Notes: generated by a model from the letters alone, not told the origin. Positions 1 to 12,059 are shown, numbered from the stretch's first letter. The stretch: DNA of 64,000 nucleotides from Argopecten irradians (GCF_041381155.1 NC_091142.1:36133604-36197603); one strand, 5' to 3'. Numbers and translations: made by a program.

Positions 1-340
1 CCCCTCCTTTCACCAACAAATCATATCGAATCCAATGACACTATCAGACTACACATCCATTTGTAACTTATCATAAATCCAGAAGAAGCAGTTTCTATTA
101 CCTTTGTCCTTCATACACCACAATCAATGTTTGAATTGAAGGTCAACTGATTTTAACCTTTAGCAAAGGATAACGGGACTACCCTAATGCTAACTGTAAG
201 CTTGTTTGATTTGTTTCTTTGACATCTTTGAATTAAAAAGTGAACAATCTTCAGGAATATTTATCTCGTCATTGGTTCTCCTAATATTATAAATATGGTT
301 AAAACTTCTTAATTGTTGGATAAAATTTGGCAAAAGCTCG
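1..340. other. Non-coding, no feature recognised
   Basis: AT-rich sequence with no long open frame, splice-like exon or recognisable repeat. It precedes the segment that is duplicated at about 30.7-31.4 kb. Confidence 0.5.
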
Positions 341-1226
341 TTTTCAAAAGTAGATTAACAAAGTTGGCTTGCTAGTGCAGGGTCCTGTGTCTTTCATCTC
401 AAATCCATCGTCAAACCACTCTTTCTTAGTATTGGAAGCTAATCAAAACTAATATGGCATTATGCCATGAAGAATTTCCGTCTGTCTATAACCTGAATAA
501 GCAGTGATAAGAGGGAGGCATCATATCAATGTTATAGTGATTAAAAGTAATGTTAATGAATGAACAATAGGGACGCATGCAACAGACCTCACTAGTGATT
601 GGAATATAGTCAATTATCTAATGGTGTCGGCTAAATATTTATAGTTCTTCAGGCTCCGATTTCTCGAAACAAAAATTCAGACTTAAGTCTAAACTTAGAT
701 TTTTCTCTTTCTGTAATTCATAAGAAAAATTACATTGTACGACTTAAGTCAGATTTGTTTCTTAAGTTTGATTCGAGAAATCGGGGCCTGGCTTCTTTTA
801 AAACCCACGTCCACTCATTACCTCCGTTAGTCATTGTAATCATTTGTTTATTTCAATGTATATTTTATGATTAGTAGAACCGTGTGGTAATCTACCCCCA
901 AAAAAGCTTTAGTCAGAATTTCATACACATCATCTTTACTCTTTACTATTTTTACATTATTAATTTACCAGTCTTTGCATATGGTGTTAGTATCATTTTC
1001 TGAGATTGAGCAGATCATTATATGTTGAATATTTTACTTTTAGATTAATTACGTTACAGAAATAAATTTTTAGAAAAATATCAAGAGCAAGTTCAATGTC
1101 AGTATGTCTATATCGAAGGTTTGAGATGAAGTTACAACACAAAAATGTATTATAATAAATAACAATAAATGTCCATATCAATGTTTGCCGCGTAGTACAA
1201 TTAGTCATTTACTGCGCGGTAATTAG
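340..1226. repeat. Segmental duplicate (copy 1 of 2)
   Basis: This stretch aligns by eye, in the same orientation, with 30680-31400. Shared blocks include the GGGACGCATGC site near 570/30904, ACCTCCGT near 822/31005, and TTCTGAGATTGAG near 998/31191. Copy 1 carries an extra 140-bp inverted-repeat element at 650-790 that copy 2 lacks. Both copies run up to AATTAGGCCG, where copy 1 meets the 1227-2068 element. The function is unknown; it may be an old dispersed repeat or a true local duplication. Confidence 0.6.
650..790. mobile_element. Short inverted-repeat element (MITE-like)
   Basis: The ends are CAGGCTCCGATTTCTCGAA on the left and, inverted, CCAGGCCCCGATTTCTCGAA on the right. Inner ACTTAAGTC blocks are also inverted. 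It encodes no protein. The paralogous segment near 30965 lacks it and reads directly from the left to the right flank, which supports insertion after the duplication. The target duplication is not clear. Confidence 0.7.
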
Positions 1227-2068
1227 GCCGGTGTAACGTTGAATATTGACCCCCGTTAAAAACTGACCTTGGGTCATTTTTCAATGTTTAAAAATAACCC
1301 CGAATGCCGTTGAAAACTGAACTTTAAGCGCAATTTTCACACCCATCGTTGCAAATGGACCCCTTTGAAAAGTGACCCCACAAGAACTCGCTTATCATTA
1401 CTTAACCCAACGCCACAAACTAGATCTTGACAACGCTTTTCCAAAGACTCACCAAAGTCGACTCGATGTCGATGGAAAAAATGAATGTCAAAATTCAAGG
1501 TCATAATTTTCAAACGCCAAGATTTTTTTGTTGTTATTTTTATTTTTTATTATTTTTAACAATATAATGAAGCAAATAAGTGAAAAAATGCAAAGAGTCA
1601 TCTGTCCAAGGCCTTACTTAGTTTGGAGTTTTTTTTACGTCCTATTAACAGCCAGGGTCAAGTAAGGACTTGCCAGGTTTATTGGTGGAGGAAAGCAGGA
1701 GTTCCCGGGGAAAAACCACCGGCCAGTAGTCAGAACCTGGCAATTGCCCCACATGGGAGTCGAACTCGACCCAAAGGTGGAGGGCTTGTGGTAATATGTC
1801 GAGTCATCTTAACCACTCGGCCACCGCAGCCCCATCAATACAGCTCATGTACTACGGTCAATTTTTAACAGACCATCTATTTAGAGTTTGCCACGGTCAT
1901 TTCTCAACGGTTATTTTTCAACAGACCTGCCGTTGAGAATCGACCCTCGAAGCTGTCAATTGTCAACGGCATGTTGAATTTTCAACAGCATTTGGGGTCA
2001 GTTTTCAACGTTGAAAAATGACCCGAGGTAAATTTTCAACGGAGGTCAATTTTCAACGTAACACCGGC
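1227..2068. mobile_element. 842-bp terminal-inverted-repeat element
   Basis: The left end GCCGGTGTAACGTTGAA matches the inverted right end GCCGGTGTTACGTTGAA. The similarity continues inward for roughly 100 bp as repeated 'GTTGAAAA-TGACC' blocks in opposite orientation on the two sides. No transposase is visible, so it is non-autonomous. A tRNA-headed SINE sits inside it. It abuts the outer boundary of the left arm of the large inverted duplication, so its insertion may have set or hidden that boundary. Confidence 0.7.
1630..1833 (-). mobile_element. tRNA-headed SINE, nested
   Basis: On the - strand the element starts with a GTGGCCGAGTGGTTAA box-A-like block and a box-B-like GAGTTCGACTCCCATG block. 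These are followed by a conserved body (ACTGGCCGGTGG..., GGAACTCCTGCTTTCCTCC, CTGGCTGTTAATAGGACGT). The same body recurs at 8681, 33125, 37450 and 43900. RNA polymerase III promoter boxes are the expected drive. It lies inside the 1227-2068 element and is therefore younger. The 81-codon open frame across it is incidental. Confidence 0.8.
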
Positions 2069-2576
2069 TACTCTGCATTGCATTGCATTTGATATTTATG
2101 CACCAGGTTTATAATCTACTGGGTAAACAATTTTTGATTACTCTAGATATTTTCGTCTTCAAATAATCTGCAAGTAAATATCTGGCGTTTGCGCTTTCAT
2201 GCGCTTGAAAACGAAAGTAGGTTTCTATAGTCGTCTAATGTGTAATGCTAGCTACTGTTGCATAATCGATGGTCGATCGTACCTGATTTGGTTTACCACA
2301 CTTTTATAGAGAGACATTGCAGTAGCGTAATACATATGGTTCTCGGTGAACAGTCTTTATCCAATACATGTATTGGTAATAGGAAAGGATTTTTTATACG
2401 TTGACCTTATGTTGACGTTATACGCTGTAGTGAAACTATAGCTTAATCTTGATTTGATAGGTTCTAGCTATGGAAACATGACTCATGCGAGATATTTGTA
2501 ATCTTAAGAAACCGGACACCAATTGCTTCTTTGACTACAACTTTATTTGCTTATTGTTACATATCTGCAATTGGAA

Positions 2577-5014
2577 ATGGATGCAAGGCATAAAAGGCCT
2601 ACTCGAAAATCTTAGATATAACCCAATGTGGAATATCTCATTCGGATCTATGCGATCGACGACGAATCGATTGTGGTCACATCTTCTGCCTAAATTGTCT
2701 GAGCAATCAAGTATACAACAAATGATACCCAACATGCAAGCGACCCATGAATCCTAATATAGGGAAGGTGGAAAACTATCCTGTTGCCGAGAAAATAGTT
2801 CATCTACTGCAATCTCTACAAAAACTCGAACTTCAAATCGATGGCAACACAACGAAGAAGCTATTTATGAAGAGGTGGACAAACAGTTATCAACAGAAAA
2901 CACGTCTCTGATGTCGGGTGATGCGATATCCATTGACAAAAGTTGGTTTCCGTTTGTTTGACATGTGATGAGCTTATCTGTGTCAAATGCAACATCATGC
3001 TGCCCACGAGAAAACAGGAACTTCAGATTATACAACAAATCTGGAACAAATTCGTGATGGCCAAATAATGAATTAGTTCAGAGGGGAAAGATGAGGCCGC
3101 TGAAGATGAACATCTACAGAGTATGATAGAGAAAAAAATTAATGGAAAAAGATTCCATAAGAAATGAAATAGAGAAAATGCCGAGGAAATGCAAACATCA
3201 ATTCATCGGAAAAAGGAAGAAACCATTCATCCTATCGAAACAAACGTAGACGTGTTTGTAAAACTTTTGACAGAACGACAAGGGCAAATAAAAGGAAGGT
3301 TATCAAAATTTAGCCGTATTTGTGAAAAGATTGAAACGCTTAGCAATGATGGAACAGTGGAGTATATAAGAAAGACACAAAGGCTGGTAAAAAAAGAAAA
3401 GATTGCACTAGAGGAGGACGAAAGTACATTCCTGCCAGAATACCAAACCTGTACATTTATCAAAAACCAAACTGTCAAAACTTGAGTTAGGAGACGTAGT
3501 TGTCCCAGTCCTAGAAGAGTTAATATATAATGATAGCAGCGATGATTCCACAGAATATGATGACGCAAGTACAACATACCAATCATTTTCGGAAACGGAG
3601 CAAGATGAGAAGAAAGTAAAATCAACAGCTAAAAGTAGGGACGCTTATTATGAAGTCGTCACTCTTCCCCAACCTTCTGGATATGCATGCTCAAATGGAT
3701 TCACGGATCATGGATATACAAATGCACAGAAACACAACGACCGGGATAATCCGCCACCAATTCCCCCGCGTCACGATCTAACGCAGGCTACATCTAGTGA
3801 TGCAGACAATGAGTATCATTATGTGAAGCCTTTATACGATAACACTCTTACAAGAGAAAACAATGAGAGAACTGTTTTTCTGCAGCAATCAACAGTAGCA
3901 ACAACCGAATCAGCAGCAATATCAAAAGCGGCAAAAGCAGCAGCAAACACCATTTATAGGTCACTACAACCACCACCGTTACCACCATTTTCAGGAGCAT
4001 TTAGAAATTCAATTTCCATAGCAGCCACCAATCGCATATTCCCACATAACGTTATTCATCGTGTTTATCTTCCATTCCGACCCTTAGGGTTCACTGTTGT
4101 CCGAAATGAAGCAGCGATATACTATGCTTTTGTCACAACACAGGATCATAGTATTCAAATATTTAAACAAAATTGAGATTTTGTCAGGACAATCTCTGAT
4201 CTGACCAAGCCATTTGATATAGCAAGTCAGCAACACGGAGATTTCCCAGTGAACATTTACGTTACGGATGCAGGTATCATGTTTTATCTATTTTATTAAT
4301 ATAATACACGTTATATAAACGACGTACGGTCACACCTGACAGAAATAGATTTATTCGTTATCAACTATATTTATTTAAGATCAATTGCGAAACAGGCTAT
4401 ATAACATGTCCAAATAGTGTTAACATATAAACTATAATACTAATGCTCTCATTACAGGAAGAAGAACCGGAGACGGCTGTGTCAGAGTCTACAATGCTGA
4501 AGGAATATTCGTCAAGAGTTTAGCTGGAAAACTCCGGAAACCTCGAGGAATCTCCGTATCACGAGTTGGACTGGTATACGTATGTGATGAGGCAAACATT
4601 CTGGTGTTGTGTCCGGATACAGGCAAAAAGAAGAGGGTCATCTCTAGCATTGAGAAAGACCCTCTTTTTACACTACCATTGTACGTCATGGTGAGCGCCA
4701 CTGGAAAGATCCTGGTCTCCGATGTCGGTACCAGACAACTCAAGATCCACCATGAAACCTGGAAGTACACAGATAAGTTCCAACCTTTCGATGACGACTA
4801 GGAAGAGCTCTACACCAGTTTCTGCCAAAGGATGTGTTCAGATGATTCCTCGTCTAATTACTATGTCGTTGACCGGGAGAGGAATTCGCTGTACATGTTA
4901 GGCGGTCGGGGAAAGTATGAAAAAATGGAACTACCGGATAAACCTATAGGCCATGACGGAATCCCTACAGCGGTAACATTCGACGCTAATACAGGAGATA
5001 TAATAGTGTTTTAA
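2577..5014 (+). pseudogene. TRIM-NHL-like gene, decayed left-arm copy
   Basis: This is the left-arm copy of the RING/B-box/coiled-coil/NHL-like gene at 17378-19842. It has the same intron, 4274-4457 (GT-AG), between exon blocks 2577-4273 and 4458-5014. It is clearly broken. In-frame stops occur at TGA 2723-2725 (inside the RING), TGA 4174-4176 and TAG 4799-4801. There are frameshifts near 2590 and in the B-box region, and a 14-nt deletion near 3475. The second RING cysteine is serine (CGIS instead of CGIC) and another cysteine is lost at the stop. The splice acceptor AG just before the start is AT here. Intact stretches (coiled coil 3189-3475; NHL part 4604-5014) still read well against the right copy. 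It is most likely a pseudogene. Confidence 0.85.
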
Positions 5015-5039
5015 CATGGAATCATATTCTAAGAACTGT

Positions 5040-6780
5040 CAACACGCATCATAGGGTAGGAAGTGTATCTTACAGGCAACGACAACATACCAAGTAAAAC
5101 TACATTGGCAATGATAATTAAGCCTCTGAGCGAACTTGAGCTGGTTTTACCCCGTTTCTTTTTGAAGACCTCTGTTGCTCGCGTAGCGTACTAAAGGTTT
5201 CGTATTGCTATTGCATAATCTATTTTGCGATAATTCCGAAACCATGGGTTCTAATGTTAAAAATAGTGGTATAATTTCAAAATGTTTTCATACAGAAAAT
5301 GAAAAGAATGCGAACCACTATTTAATCGGTGTTTAGGCAAAACACTTCTTTCCAATTAAAATCACCTTGGTATATTGACAGCAGAATTATTTTATGCACT
5401 AATGTTTGTTAAATATATTCACCTTTTTTTTTTTTTTTTTTTTTAAATAAATCAAAGCTATTACATGTTATCAGGCGACCAAATTTTCTAGTTTACGCCA
5501 TTCTTCTCTAACTGAAATCTGTCAAAGATATTCTTTGGACGATGGACGTTTTTTTAGGTTTGAAAAAGATAAAATGTATCAATAATAGGCCAAAAAATAT
5601 GTCTGTTTAGGGTAACATTGGGAAAAAAATAGGGTTGGTAGGTAAGGAGGATTTTTAGTGCCTTTCACTCTAAAATAATTGCCGGAACCGGAGTCTGAGA
5701 TCGAAATCCCGACTTTCATTTTTTTTCGTAGAAAAGTGTGGAAATATTGGGGTCGGGGTAAAAAATAAGGGTCGGTCGGGTAACTCTAAACAGACATTTT
5801 TTTTTTTTTTTTTTTTTTTTTTGCTTTTACTATATTTTTATATAACATAGTCACAAGTATAATACTTTTAGTCTTTATTGAAATATAAGCATTCTGGTTT
5901 ATACATTGAGCAGGCAAATCCAACTAGTATAGGTCGTTCCCGTCAACCTGGACATACCACTTTACACATTGAGTATGTCGTCATAATTACTTATTACGTC
6001 ACAATTGATTTCAAATGTGTCTAACGATATTTATGCCATGGCCATATGACAAGGTTGCATATACCAGTAATGTGATAAATGCTTGTTTTCATTTTCAGTT
6101 TTGCATATAAAATCTACATTAAATGCCGTGTTCATTTTGTGAATATTTGTATATAAAAGTTTGTGGGTGCACCTCCATTGGAATTGTTTGATTCTAAGAA
6201 GTGTAGATATCACGACAAAATCCAATTCTATTCATGTCTATAATTTAGCTGCTTTTCATACATTATATATGTATTCGCCTTTAAGATTGGATTTAGTATT
6301 GCCGTATAAGAACAGTACATGCCGATTTTACAATAACGTAAGTTATTATCATTTATAATGATACATCGCCATATTGTTAAATATCTAGCTGGTATATGTT
6401 TAAGCAATAGAAATTGCGATACACGGATTATTTGATCCCCATATAAATCCGTAAACATTGTAAATGTTTGTGGGTATATTAATATTGTAACCACAATACG
6501 TCGTGTTATTTCACTTTTGGGCCGTTGTATAAATGTTATGGATGTTGTATAAATCATTTTTATTCCACTAGTGAAATATTACCTTTCAGTAATTTGAATT
6601 GACGAATATAATAAACGTTTTAGGGGACTACAATTTTCTCATCTTAATCGTGTGATAAAATATATATCCAAAATCCTCTAGTTTACACCAAATGTTGAAT
6701 AATTATAGGATGAATGAATACTAAGAGGACACTTATGTCACAGGGTGCAGAATTTACAATAAATTTAACACTGTCTCTGC
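5040..6780. other. Non-coding 3' flank of left TRIM-like copy
   Basis: It is matched by the right arm (15620-17370) in inverted orientation. It holds poly-T runs near 5427 and 5800 and the MITE at 5599-5797. The short open frames near 6031-6557 have decayed equivalents in the right arm and no recognisable domain, so they are not called as genes. Confidence 0.5.
5599..5797. mobile_element. MITE-like element (left-arm copy)
   Basis: The ends are ATGTCTGTTTAGGGTAAC and, inverted, ATGTCTGTTTAGAGTTAC, about 200 bp apart with no coding capacity. The same element is at the corresponding place in the right arm (16588-16772), so it was inserted before the inverted duplication. Confidence 0.7.
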
Positions 6781-6782
6781 CA

Positions 6783-6848
6783 GGGATCGAACTCGAGACC
6801 TCTAGATTAGTAGTCTGACGCTCAACCAATCGAGCTAAAGGGAAGGTC
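6783..6848 (-). mobile_element. tRNA-like SINE head (left-arm copy)
   Basis: The - strand shows a box-A-like TTTAGCTCGATTGGTTGAGC and a box-B-like CGAGTTCGATCCCTGG block, as in a tRNA. The first and last 7 nt do not pair as an acceptor stem, so it is read as a tRNA-derived element and not a functional tRNA gene. It is shared with 15552-15618 in the right arm. Confidence 0.6.
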
Positions 6849-6989
6849 TCTGTAGTCGAGCGATGTTGCGGCTATTAATGACCAGGGTTAGTTATATGAA
6901 AATTAACAATGTGTTTGCTTTCGCTTTACATGTATGATTGAGTTTGTTTCGATAATTTGATATTTTTAAAGCTATATGTGCCGTAACTG

Positions 6990-8680
6990 AGATATATTTA
7001 TTTATCGGTGTATTTTTTTATTGGAAATTTGATGGAATTGATAAATATTAGTTTTTAAATTATTCGCCCCATGTAGTCTACCTATAATAATTCTAAAGAT
7101 GTAATTATAACGCTGCGAAGAAATGGTACGGGAAATGCTTAGCCCGCCTTCTTATGAATATTGAAACAGAGAGGTACCGAAAAGTCACTTGATCTTCATT
7201 TGGAACACATCAAAATAGATACCGATCGTAAGTGCCATGCTTGTTTTTGTTTACCTTACTGCAAAGTGAAAGTATGCTTTCGATAGGATTTTCCCGTAGA
7301 AAAGTTGCAAAATGTTTCGTAATGTGACTTATCAGAATAAGCATCAGCTAAGAGCGATACAAATAGTGTCGTTTGTTGTAATCGTCACGAATAAAATTAC
7401 GACGAATGGCGGGGCACCATAGGGGTAATTCTTTACGAAATATAAAGGAACTTTAGCTGTCAAACACACCAACTATTATATAATTTAGTGAAGCTGTTAT
7501 GAATCATTTAATAAATCTCAGTATACCGAGGTATACAAATGCCGAAGTCACAATAAACTTCTATGCTCATCTGGTAGAAAACTAAATGGAGACTTATCCG
7601 ACTGTACAGTGCATGTAAATGTTACATCTGTATGCATTATAGAGTTATATGTATATATTATAATTACCGGTAATAAGTGTAAGCGAGCACACTACACACA
7701 ACTATACATTCGCAGGAAATTCGGCCCCATTGTATGTCTGGAGACTTATTTTATTATATGTATATGTGAGTAGAGGCATTACATATATACATATTTATTA
7801 TCATATGCTAACTGATGTTTTACGCAATTCCATCAAAATGATCTCCCCCTGAATGTATATATGAAAAGACAAGATATTATGTTATGCCATTTATTACATC
7901 AACAAAGCCTGTACATTGTATTTACAAAGAAATGCCCTTTCACCCCATGGCTACATAAAATTTGAGTTACAGTTCAGATCAAATATATAATATATTATAA
8001 TATTACTCTAATACAAAAAGGGATGAAAGGGCAATTACCAATATACATAATACATGTATAATGAATCTGTATTATAAATACAGTGTTGTATATGAATTAA
8101 TTACAGTGAAAAAATAGCAACACTATATACATTTACATGTACATTGTATATATAGTTATAATAAGCAAGTTCTACTTATAAAAAACATAGCAGCTTGTGC
8201 TAACCACATCCTAGATATTTATAGTTATTTATGGGGAGGGATGGGTTGGTGCAGAATGAAATAAAATCTCCGTGAAAAAAAACACCTGCAGTCGTCATTG
8301 GAATCAGAATTGGACTGAGGCTGACCAATGAAAAAAGATACGCAAACGTATCGGTCAAACTTGTGTCAAGGTTGCTGAACCGTGGGGTGACCACAACTCG
8401 GGCCTTGGCCTACCAGGCAACAAATATAAAAGCATACAGTACCGTGTTTATGCAACGAAATATACATGTTAATTTATGTATATATACATACATGTATGAG
8501 TATATCTAATTAACCATTTCGAAACAAAATATACAAATCGATTGTTTTATTGTAGTGGATTAGCTGTGGTGGTGTGCTCATGGTCAGTTAGTGAAGTTGT
8601 ATGGTGTTTGTCTAGTCCAATAATCAGTGAGATGTATAATTTGACTATAGTGTATATATATGCCACATGATGGTTTCAAT
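6990..8680. other. Interior of TTAA element, no gene recognised
   Basis: Very AT-rich sequence with many TATATA and ACATGTA runs (7600-8150 and 8400-8500). The open frames found are short and show no domain. No transposase remnant was recognised. Confidence 0.5.
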
Positions 8681-8840
8681 TCGACGCAGTGGCTGAGTGG
8701 TTAAGATATCAGCATATTACCACAAGCCTACCTACTGTAGATTTCTAGTTCAATGTGGGGCAGTTCCACATACTGACTGTTTTTTCCGGATACTCCAGCT
8801 TTCCTTCGTTCAACTATAACAACCCAAACCAAACCAAATC
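8681..8840 (+). mobile_element. tRNA-headed SINE
   Basis: The head GCAGTGGCTGAGTGGTTAAG (box A) and a degenerate box B near 8743 are followed by the same body as at 1630 (TACTGACTG, TTTTCCGGATACTCC, GCTTTCCTTCG). The tail is AACCCAAACCAAACCAAA. It is slightly degenerate. Confidence 0.75.
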
Positions 8841-8904
8841 CATATGAATGAAAGTAGAATGCAAAAGAAAAAATGGATTACCAATTTTAGGTATGTAACA
8901 GGAG

Positions 8905-8983
8905 AGCGACCAGACCGGAATTCGAACCTGGGACTCTCCGAATACTAACCGAGTGCTCTACCGACCGAGCTACCTGGTCACCG
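8905..8983 (-). mobile_element. tRNA-like SINE head, second family
   Basis: The - strand has box-A-like TAGCTCGGTCGGTAGAGC and box-B-like GGTTCGAATTCCGG. The possible acceptor ends do not pair into a convincing stem, and the element lies inside a repeat-rich insertion. It is therefore read as tRNA-derived and not as a tRNA gene, with moderate doubt. Confidence 0.5.
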
Positions 8984-9425
8984 ATGGTCAACCCAGACCA
9001 ACCCTGCTACAGGTATATATATATATATTGCTGTTCCTTGTTTTCTGCACCCATTATTTTTACATTGGCTGTCACCAGTCTTTTTGGCAATCCTTTTCAC
9101 TCCATCTGAATTATCATCGACATCAACTGTTTCATCTCTTTCGAATTCTGTCTCATTTCACTGTTTTCGTACTCAGACCAATTTCCAGGAACCTTTTCGA
9201 AGATATTAAACGTAGAGGTCTTGATACATGTATTTCATGAACTCCGGATATTACTGGTCCACTGAAATCAACTTGGAAAATTTTATGAATTACATATATT
9301 TTCAGAACAATTAATGGATGTAATCTTATTTCTCATACATTAAGATAGCATGTCATATCAGTACTTAACATAGGCTGGACTTACACAATCTCTGATTTTG
9401 GTAAAAACAAGCAAATTCGTGGAAT

Positions 9426-10110
9426 TTATATCCCAGCTTTCGTTAATCAAAGGCCAATAACTCTGCCAAAAAGGGTTCGATGAAAGTGTCAATCAAACTT
9501 GGCCAAAGCCCTGAGACATTAAACCATGTTACAAAGTTTTCGAGAAAAGCAAGTAATATTTGTGAGAGTTACTGAACGGAAAAAGACGAAAATGGCATTT
9601 TTCATTATTCAAATGGCCATAACTCCGCCAAATAGGGTCCGGCCTAATCAAAGTCCTGATCGAATTTAAGCAAGGCCCTAAAATATGTATCCAGGTTCCC
9701 AATTTTAAAGAATATTCGGTAATATTTGTGAGAGTTATTGAACAGAAACTGACAGAAATGACACTTTTCATTAATCAAAGGGCCATAACTCCGCCAAATA
9801 CGGTCCGATGAAAGTGCTGAGCAAATTCTTTCAAGCCCTTGGTACATTTGACCATGTGACCAAGTTTGAAGAAAATCAGTTAATATTAATTACAGTTATT
9901 GTACCGAAGTGGCAGAAACTGACCTTTTTTATTTAAACAAAGGGCCATAACTCCGCTAAATAAGGTCCATTGAAAGTCGCGATCGAACTTGGCCGAGCCC
10001 TTAAAGTATTTAATCTTGTCACCTAGTTTGAAGAAAATCGTTTTACATTTGTTACAGTTATTGCGCAGAAACAAAGTGTAACAGACAGACAGACAGACAG
10101 ACAAACCCAA
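9426..10110. repeat. About 165-bp tandem repeat, four degenerate units, with CAGA tail
   Basis: The phrase GGCCATAACTCCGCCAAA recurs near 9452, 9614, 9782 and 9948. Each time it is followed by GTCC-GATGAAAGT, AACTTGGCCAAGCCC and AAGTTTGAAGAAAATC-type blocks. The array ends in a GACAGACAGACAGACA tract (10083-10105) and GGAGAAAGCGGGATATAAAA. The short - strand open frames (9529-10110) are repeat-borne and similar to one another, not genes. Confidence 0.75.
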
Positions 10111-10395
10111 ATTAATATCCCTGTTTCGGAGAAAGCGGGATATAAAAAAGTATCAATATATACCTTAAGCTATGAACTAATTGGTGCTAATGAATCTTCT
10201 GATGAAATTTCCAATTTTATACCATACAAAGACACGTTAGGTGGTCTGAAGGTAGTCCCTTTGTCAGGTGTTGATATCATATTGGATGCAGGGGCCTGTC
10301 TCACTTTACTATAGCTATCATAGCTAAAAGAAAAAAAAACATACATGTACATATACATGAACAACTATATAGTATTGTAACAGGCTGAGAGTAGT

Positions 10396-10475
10396 GTGCT
10401 GCAGCAGGACTTGAACCTGTGACCCCTGACTTACTGGTCCGCCGCTCTACCGACTGAGCTAAAGGGAAATTCCCC
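10396..10475 (-). mobile_element. tRNA-like SINE head, third family
   Basis: The - strand shows CTTTAGCTCAGTCGGTAGAG (box A) and ACAGGTTCAAGTCCTGC (box B). The element ends are not complementary as an acceptor stem. It is similar in layout to the heads at 6783 and 8905. Confidence 0.55.
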
Positions 10476-11400
10476 CTAACGCGAAGGTAGAAGGCAACCG
10501 TATCACTATCCATATGTACAATAAAATCTGCTACAGTATTAAATATGTACATAGATATTGTATAAATGTAAATGAAAAGATGTAGAAACACATGTAGCAA
10601 AATATATGACATTCAGTTGAAGTGATTATTACAGGGACACGCTAAAGATTTTAAGCATTCTATGGCTATATTTTACATCTAAGAAAGTGTCATATCAATC
10701 ACATTCAAACTTTATTGACATCACCATGCTCACTGTACGGTAGATTACCCCTAATCGAGCCCCACAATCTCTATCAATACACTGGTACTCGATGTTTTAA
10801 TACACAATCTACATTGTCAGAGTCATTTCCACTCAAAAAGTAAATATATGCCCACACTTATCGATACACGAGAGCGAAAAGCGATGATCACGTTATATAT
10901 TTGCTATAGACATCTAGGATCTATGTCACTGTTAACGATAACGATACTCACATGGCGAGGAGGAAAGCTGCTAACTTCATGATGGAACTTGAGGTTCTCT
11001 CTTTCTTTCACCGAATTCCAACGCTAGATGTTTTCGCCGATAACCACTTTGCTTTCATGGCGCTGTTGTTGATATTCTAGTTTGATTTCCTTCTTCTCAG
11101 ATGGCTATAGGTATGACGGCCTTCCACGCTTTCGTTTTGAAGTGGGGGAAGCCATATTGTTTTTGTTTGTGGCCTGCTGCTTTTGTCACGCATGCGCTGA
11201 CAACATTAAGTGGGCGGAACCTATGATTTTTAGCAGTACTGCCAAAAATCGAATTATTAATTTTGTAATTTAATTACTTTTAAATCAGTAACTTATTTGC
11301 ATCGTAATTAACGAAAAGTTCATAACTTTTAATGTTTATTAATATATATAAAACTCTGCTATATTCGCGTCAGAGCTAGTTACGGCACATATAACTTTAA

Positions 11401-11875
11401 CAACATCTAACTTCATTATTGTGGAATATTATTATTCTATTCGTTTTATATTACCATAAGATATTATAATCAAATAAATGAAAGGTTTGGTTTAATAAAA
11501 TTAATGTTTTACGGAGCATTACAAATGACAAAGGAGGGGTATATCATGCATTGATTATGACCTACTTTATCTCCGTCATTCAATCCATGTGACCTTGGAA
11601 TGTAGCCATTTTAAACATGTCAAGTCAATATCCAAATGAAGTACTTAACAAAAATCGCAAACTATCCAATCCTTATGAAATAAAAGTTGTTACCAAAAGC
11701 ATTAAATTGTTAAAAGCTAAAATAGAACAAATGCTTAACGAGATCATTTAACTGAAATTCACAACCCATGTTTACAGGCAAAACCTGCCCAGAAAAGATG
11801 AGGTGTTCTGAATAATTATTTACGATTATCTGTTGATATTCTGCAATATTTTACATTACATGATCATAAAATATA
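11401..11875. repeat. Left arm of large inverted duplication (inner part)
   Basis: The arm resumes after the TTAA element and matches, inverted, about 14930-15420. Shared phrases include GTAGGTCATA/TATGACCTAC, GTTTAAAATGGCTACATTCC and ATCAACAGATAATC. Homology fades at about 11875 on this side and 14905 on the other, leaving a spacer of about 3 kb. Confidence 0.8.
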
Positions 11876-12059
11876 AGCCGTCGGTTTGTTTTTGTAATCA
11901 TATACTTACACACATTTTCTAATTAAAGCGTTTTAAAGTGAACAAAGCTAATGCGTTTGTTATCGATCAAAGTTAATAAGAAGGTATTAGTAAGAAGGCA
12001 GTCAGAAGGTAGTGAGAAGATCTACTATTGAGATTATAACAAATATGTTCATCACCGCC

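Larger units (their letters stand above)
2069..6965. repeat. Left arm of large inverted duplication (outer part)
   Basis: This arm reads as the reverse complement of about 15430-20915. Matching anchors, left versus right arm, are TGCATAATCGATGGTCGATC near 2260 and 20690, the whole TRIM-NHL-like gene, an internal MITE at 5599 and 16588, a tRNA-like element at 6783 and 15552, and CATGTAAAGCG-type sequence near 6920 and 15460. Differences are many substitutions and small indels, so the duplication is not recent. After a 4.4-kb insertion the arm resumes at 11401. Confidence 0.85.
6970..11396. mobile_element. 4.4-kb TIR element with TTAA target duplication
   Basis: The left end AGCTATATGTGCCGTAACT (6970-6988) matches the inverted right end AGTTATATGTGCCGTAACT (11378-11396). 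TTAA occurs directly outside both ends (6966-6969 and 11397-11400). The right arm of the inverted duplication has a single uninterrupted TTAA at 15423-15426 at the matching position, which is the empty site. TTAA duplication is typical of the piggyBac superfamily (established knowledge), but I see no transposase. The inside holds a SINE, two tRNA-like heads and a tandem repeat. It may be a non-autonomous element that collected nested insertions. Confidence 0.8.

Noticed and set aside
1623-1868. 81-codon open frame
   Set aside because: It is the antisense of a tRNA-headed SINE.
9529-10110. Three similar - strand frames suggesting a repeat protein
   Set aside because: They come from the 165-bp non-coding tandem repeat; frames are not kept between units.
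10396-10475. Functional tRNA gene
   Set aside because: A and B boxes are present, but the ends do not form an acceptor stem and the context is a repeat nest; a tRNA-derived SINE is more likely. The same holds for 6783, 8905 and 15552.
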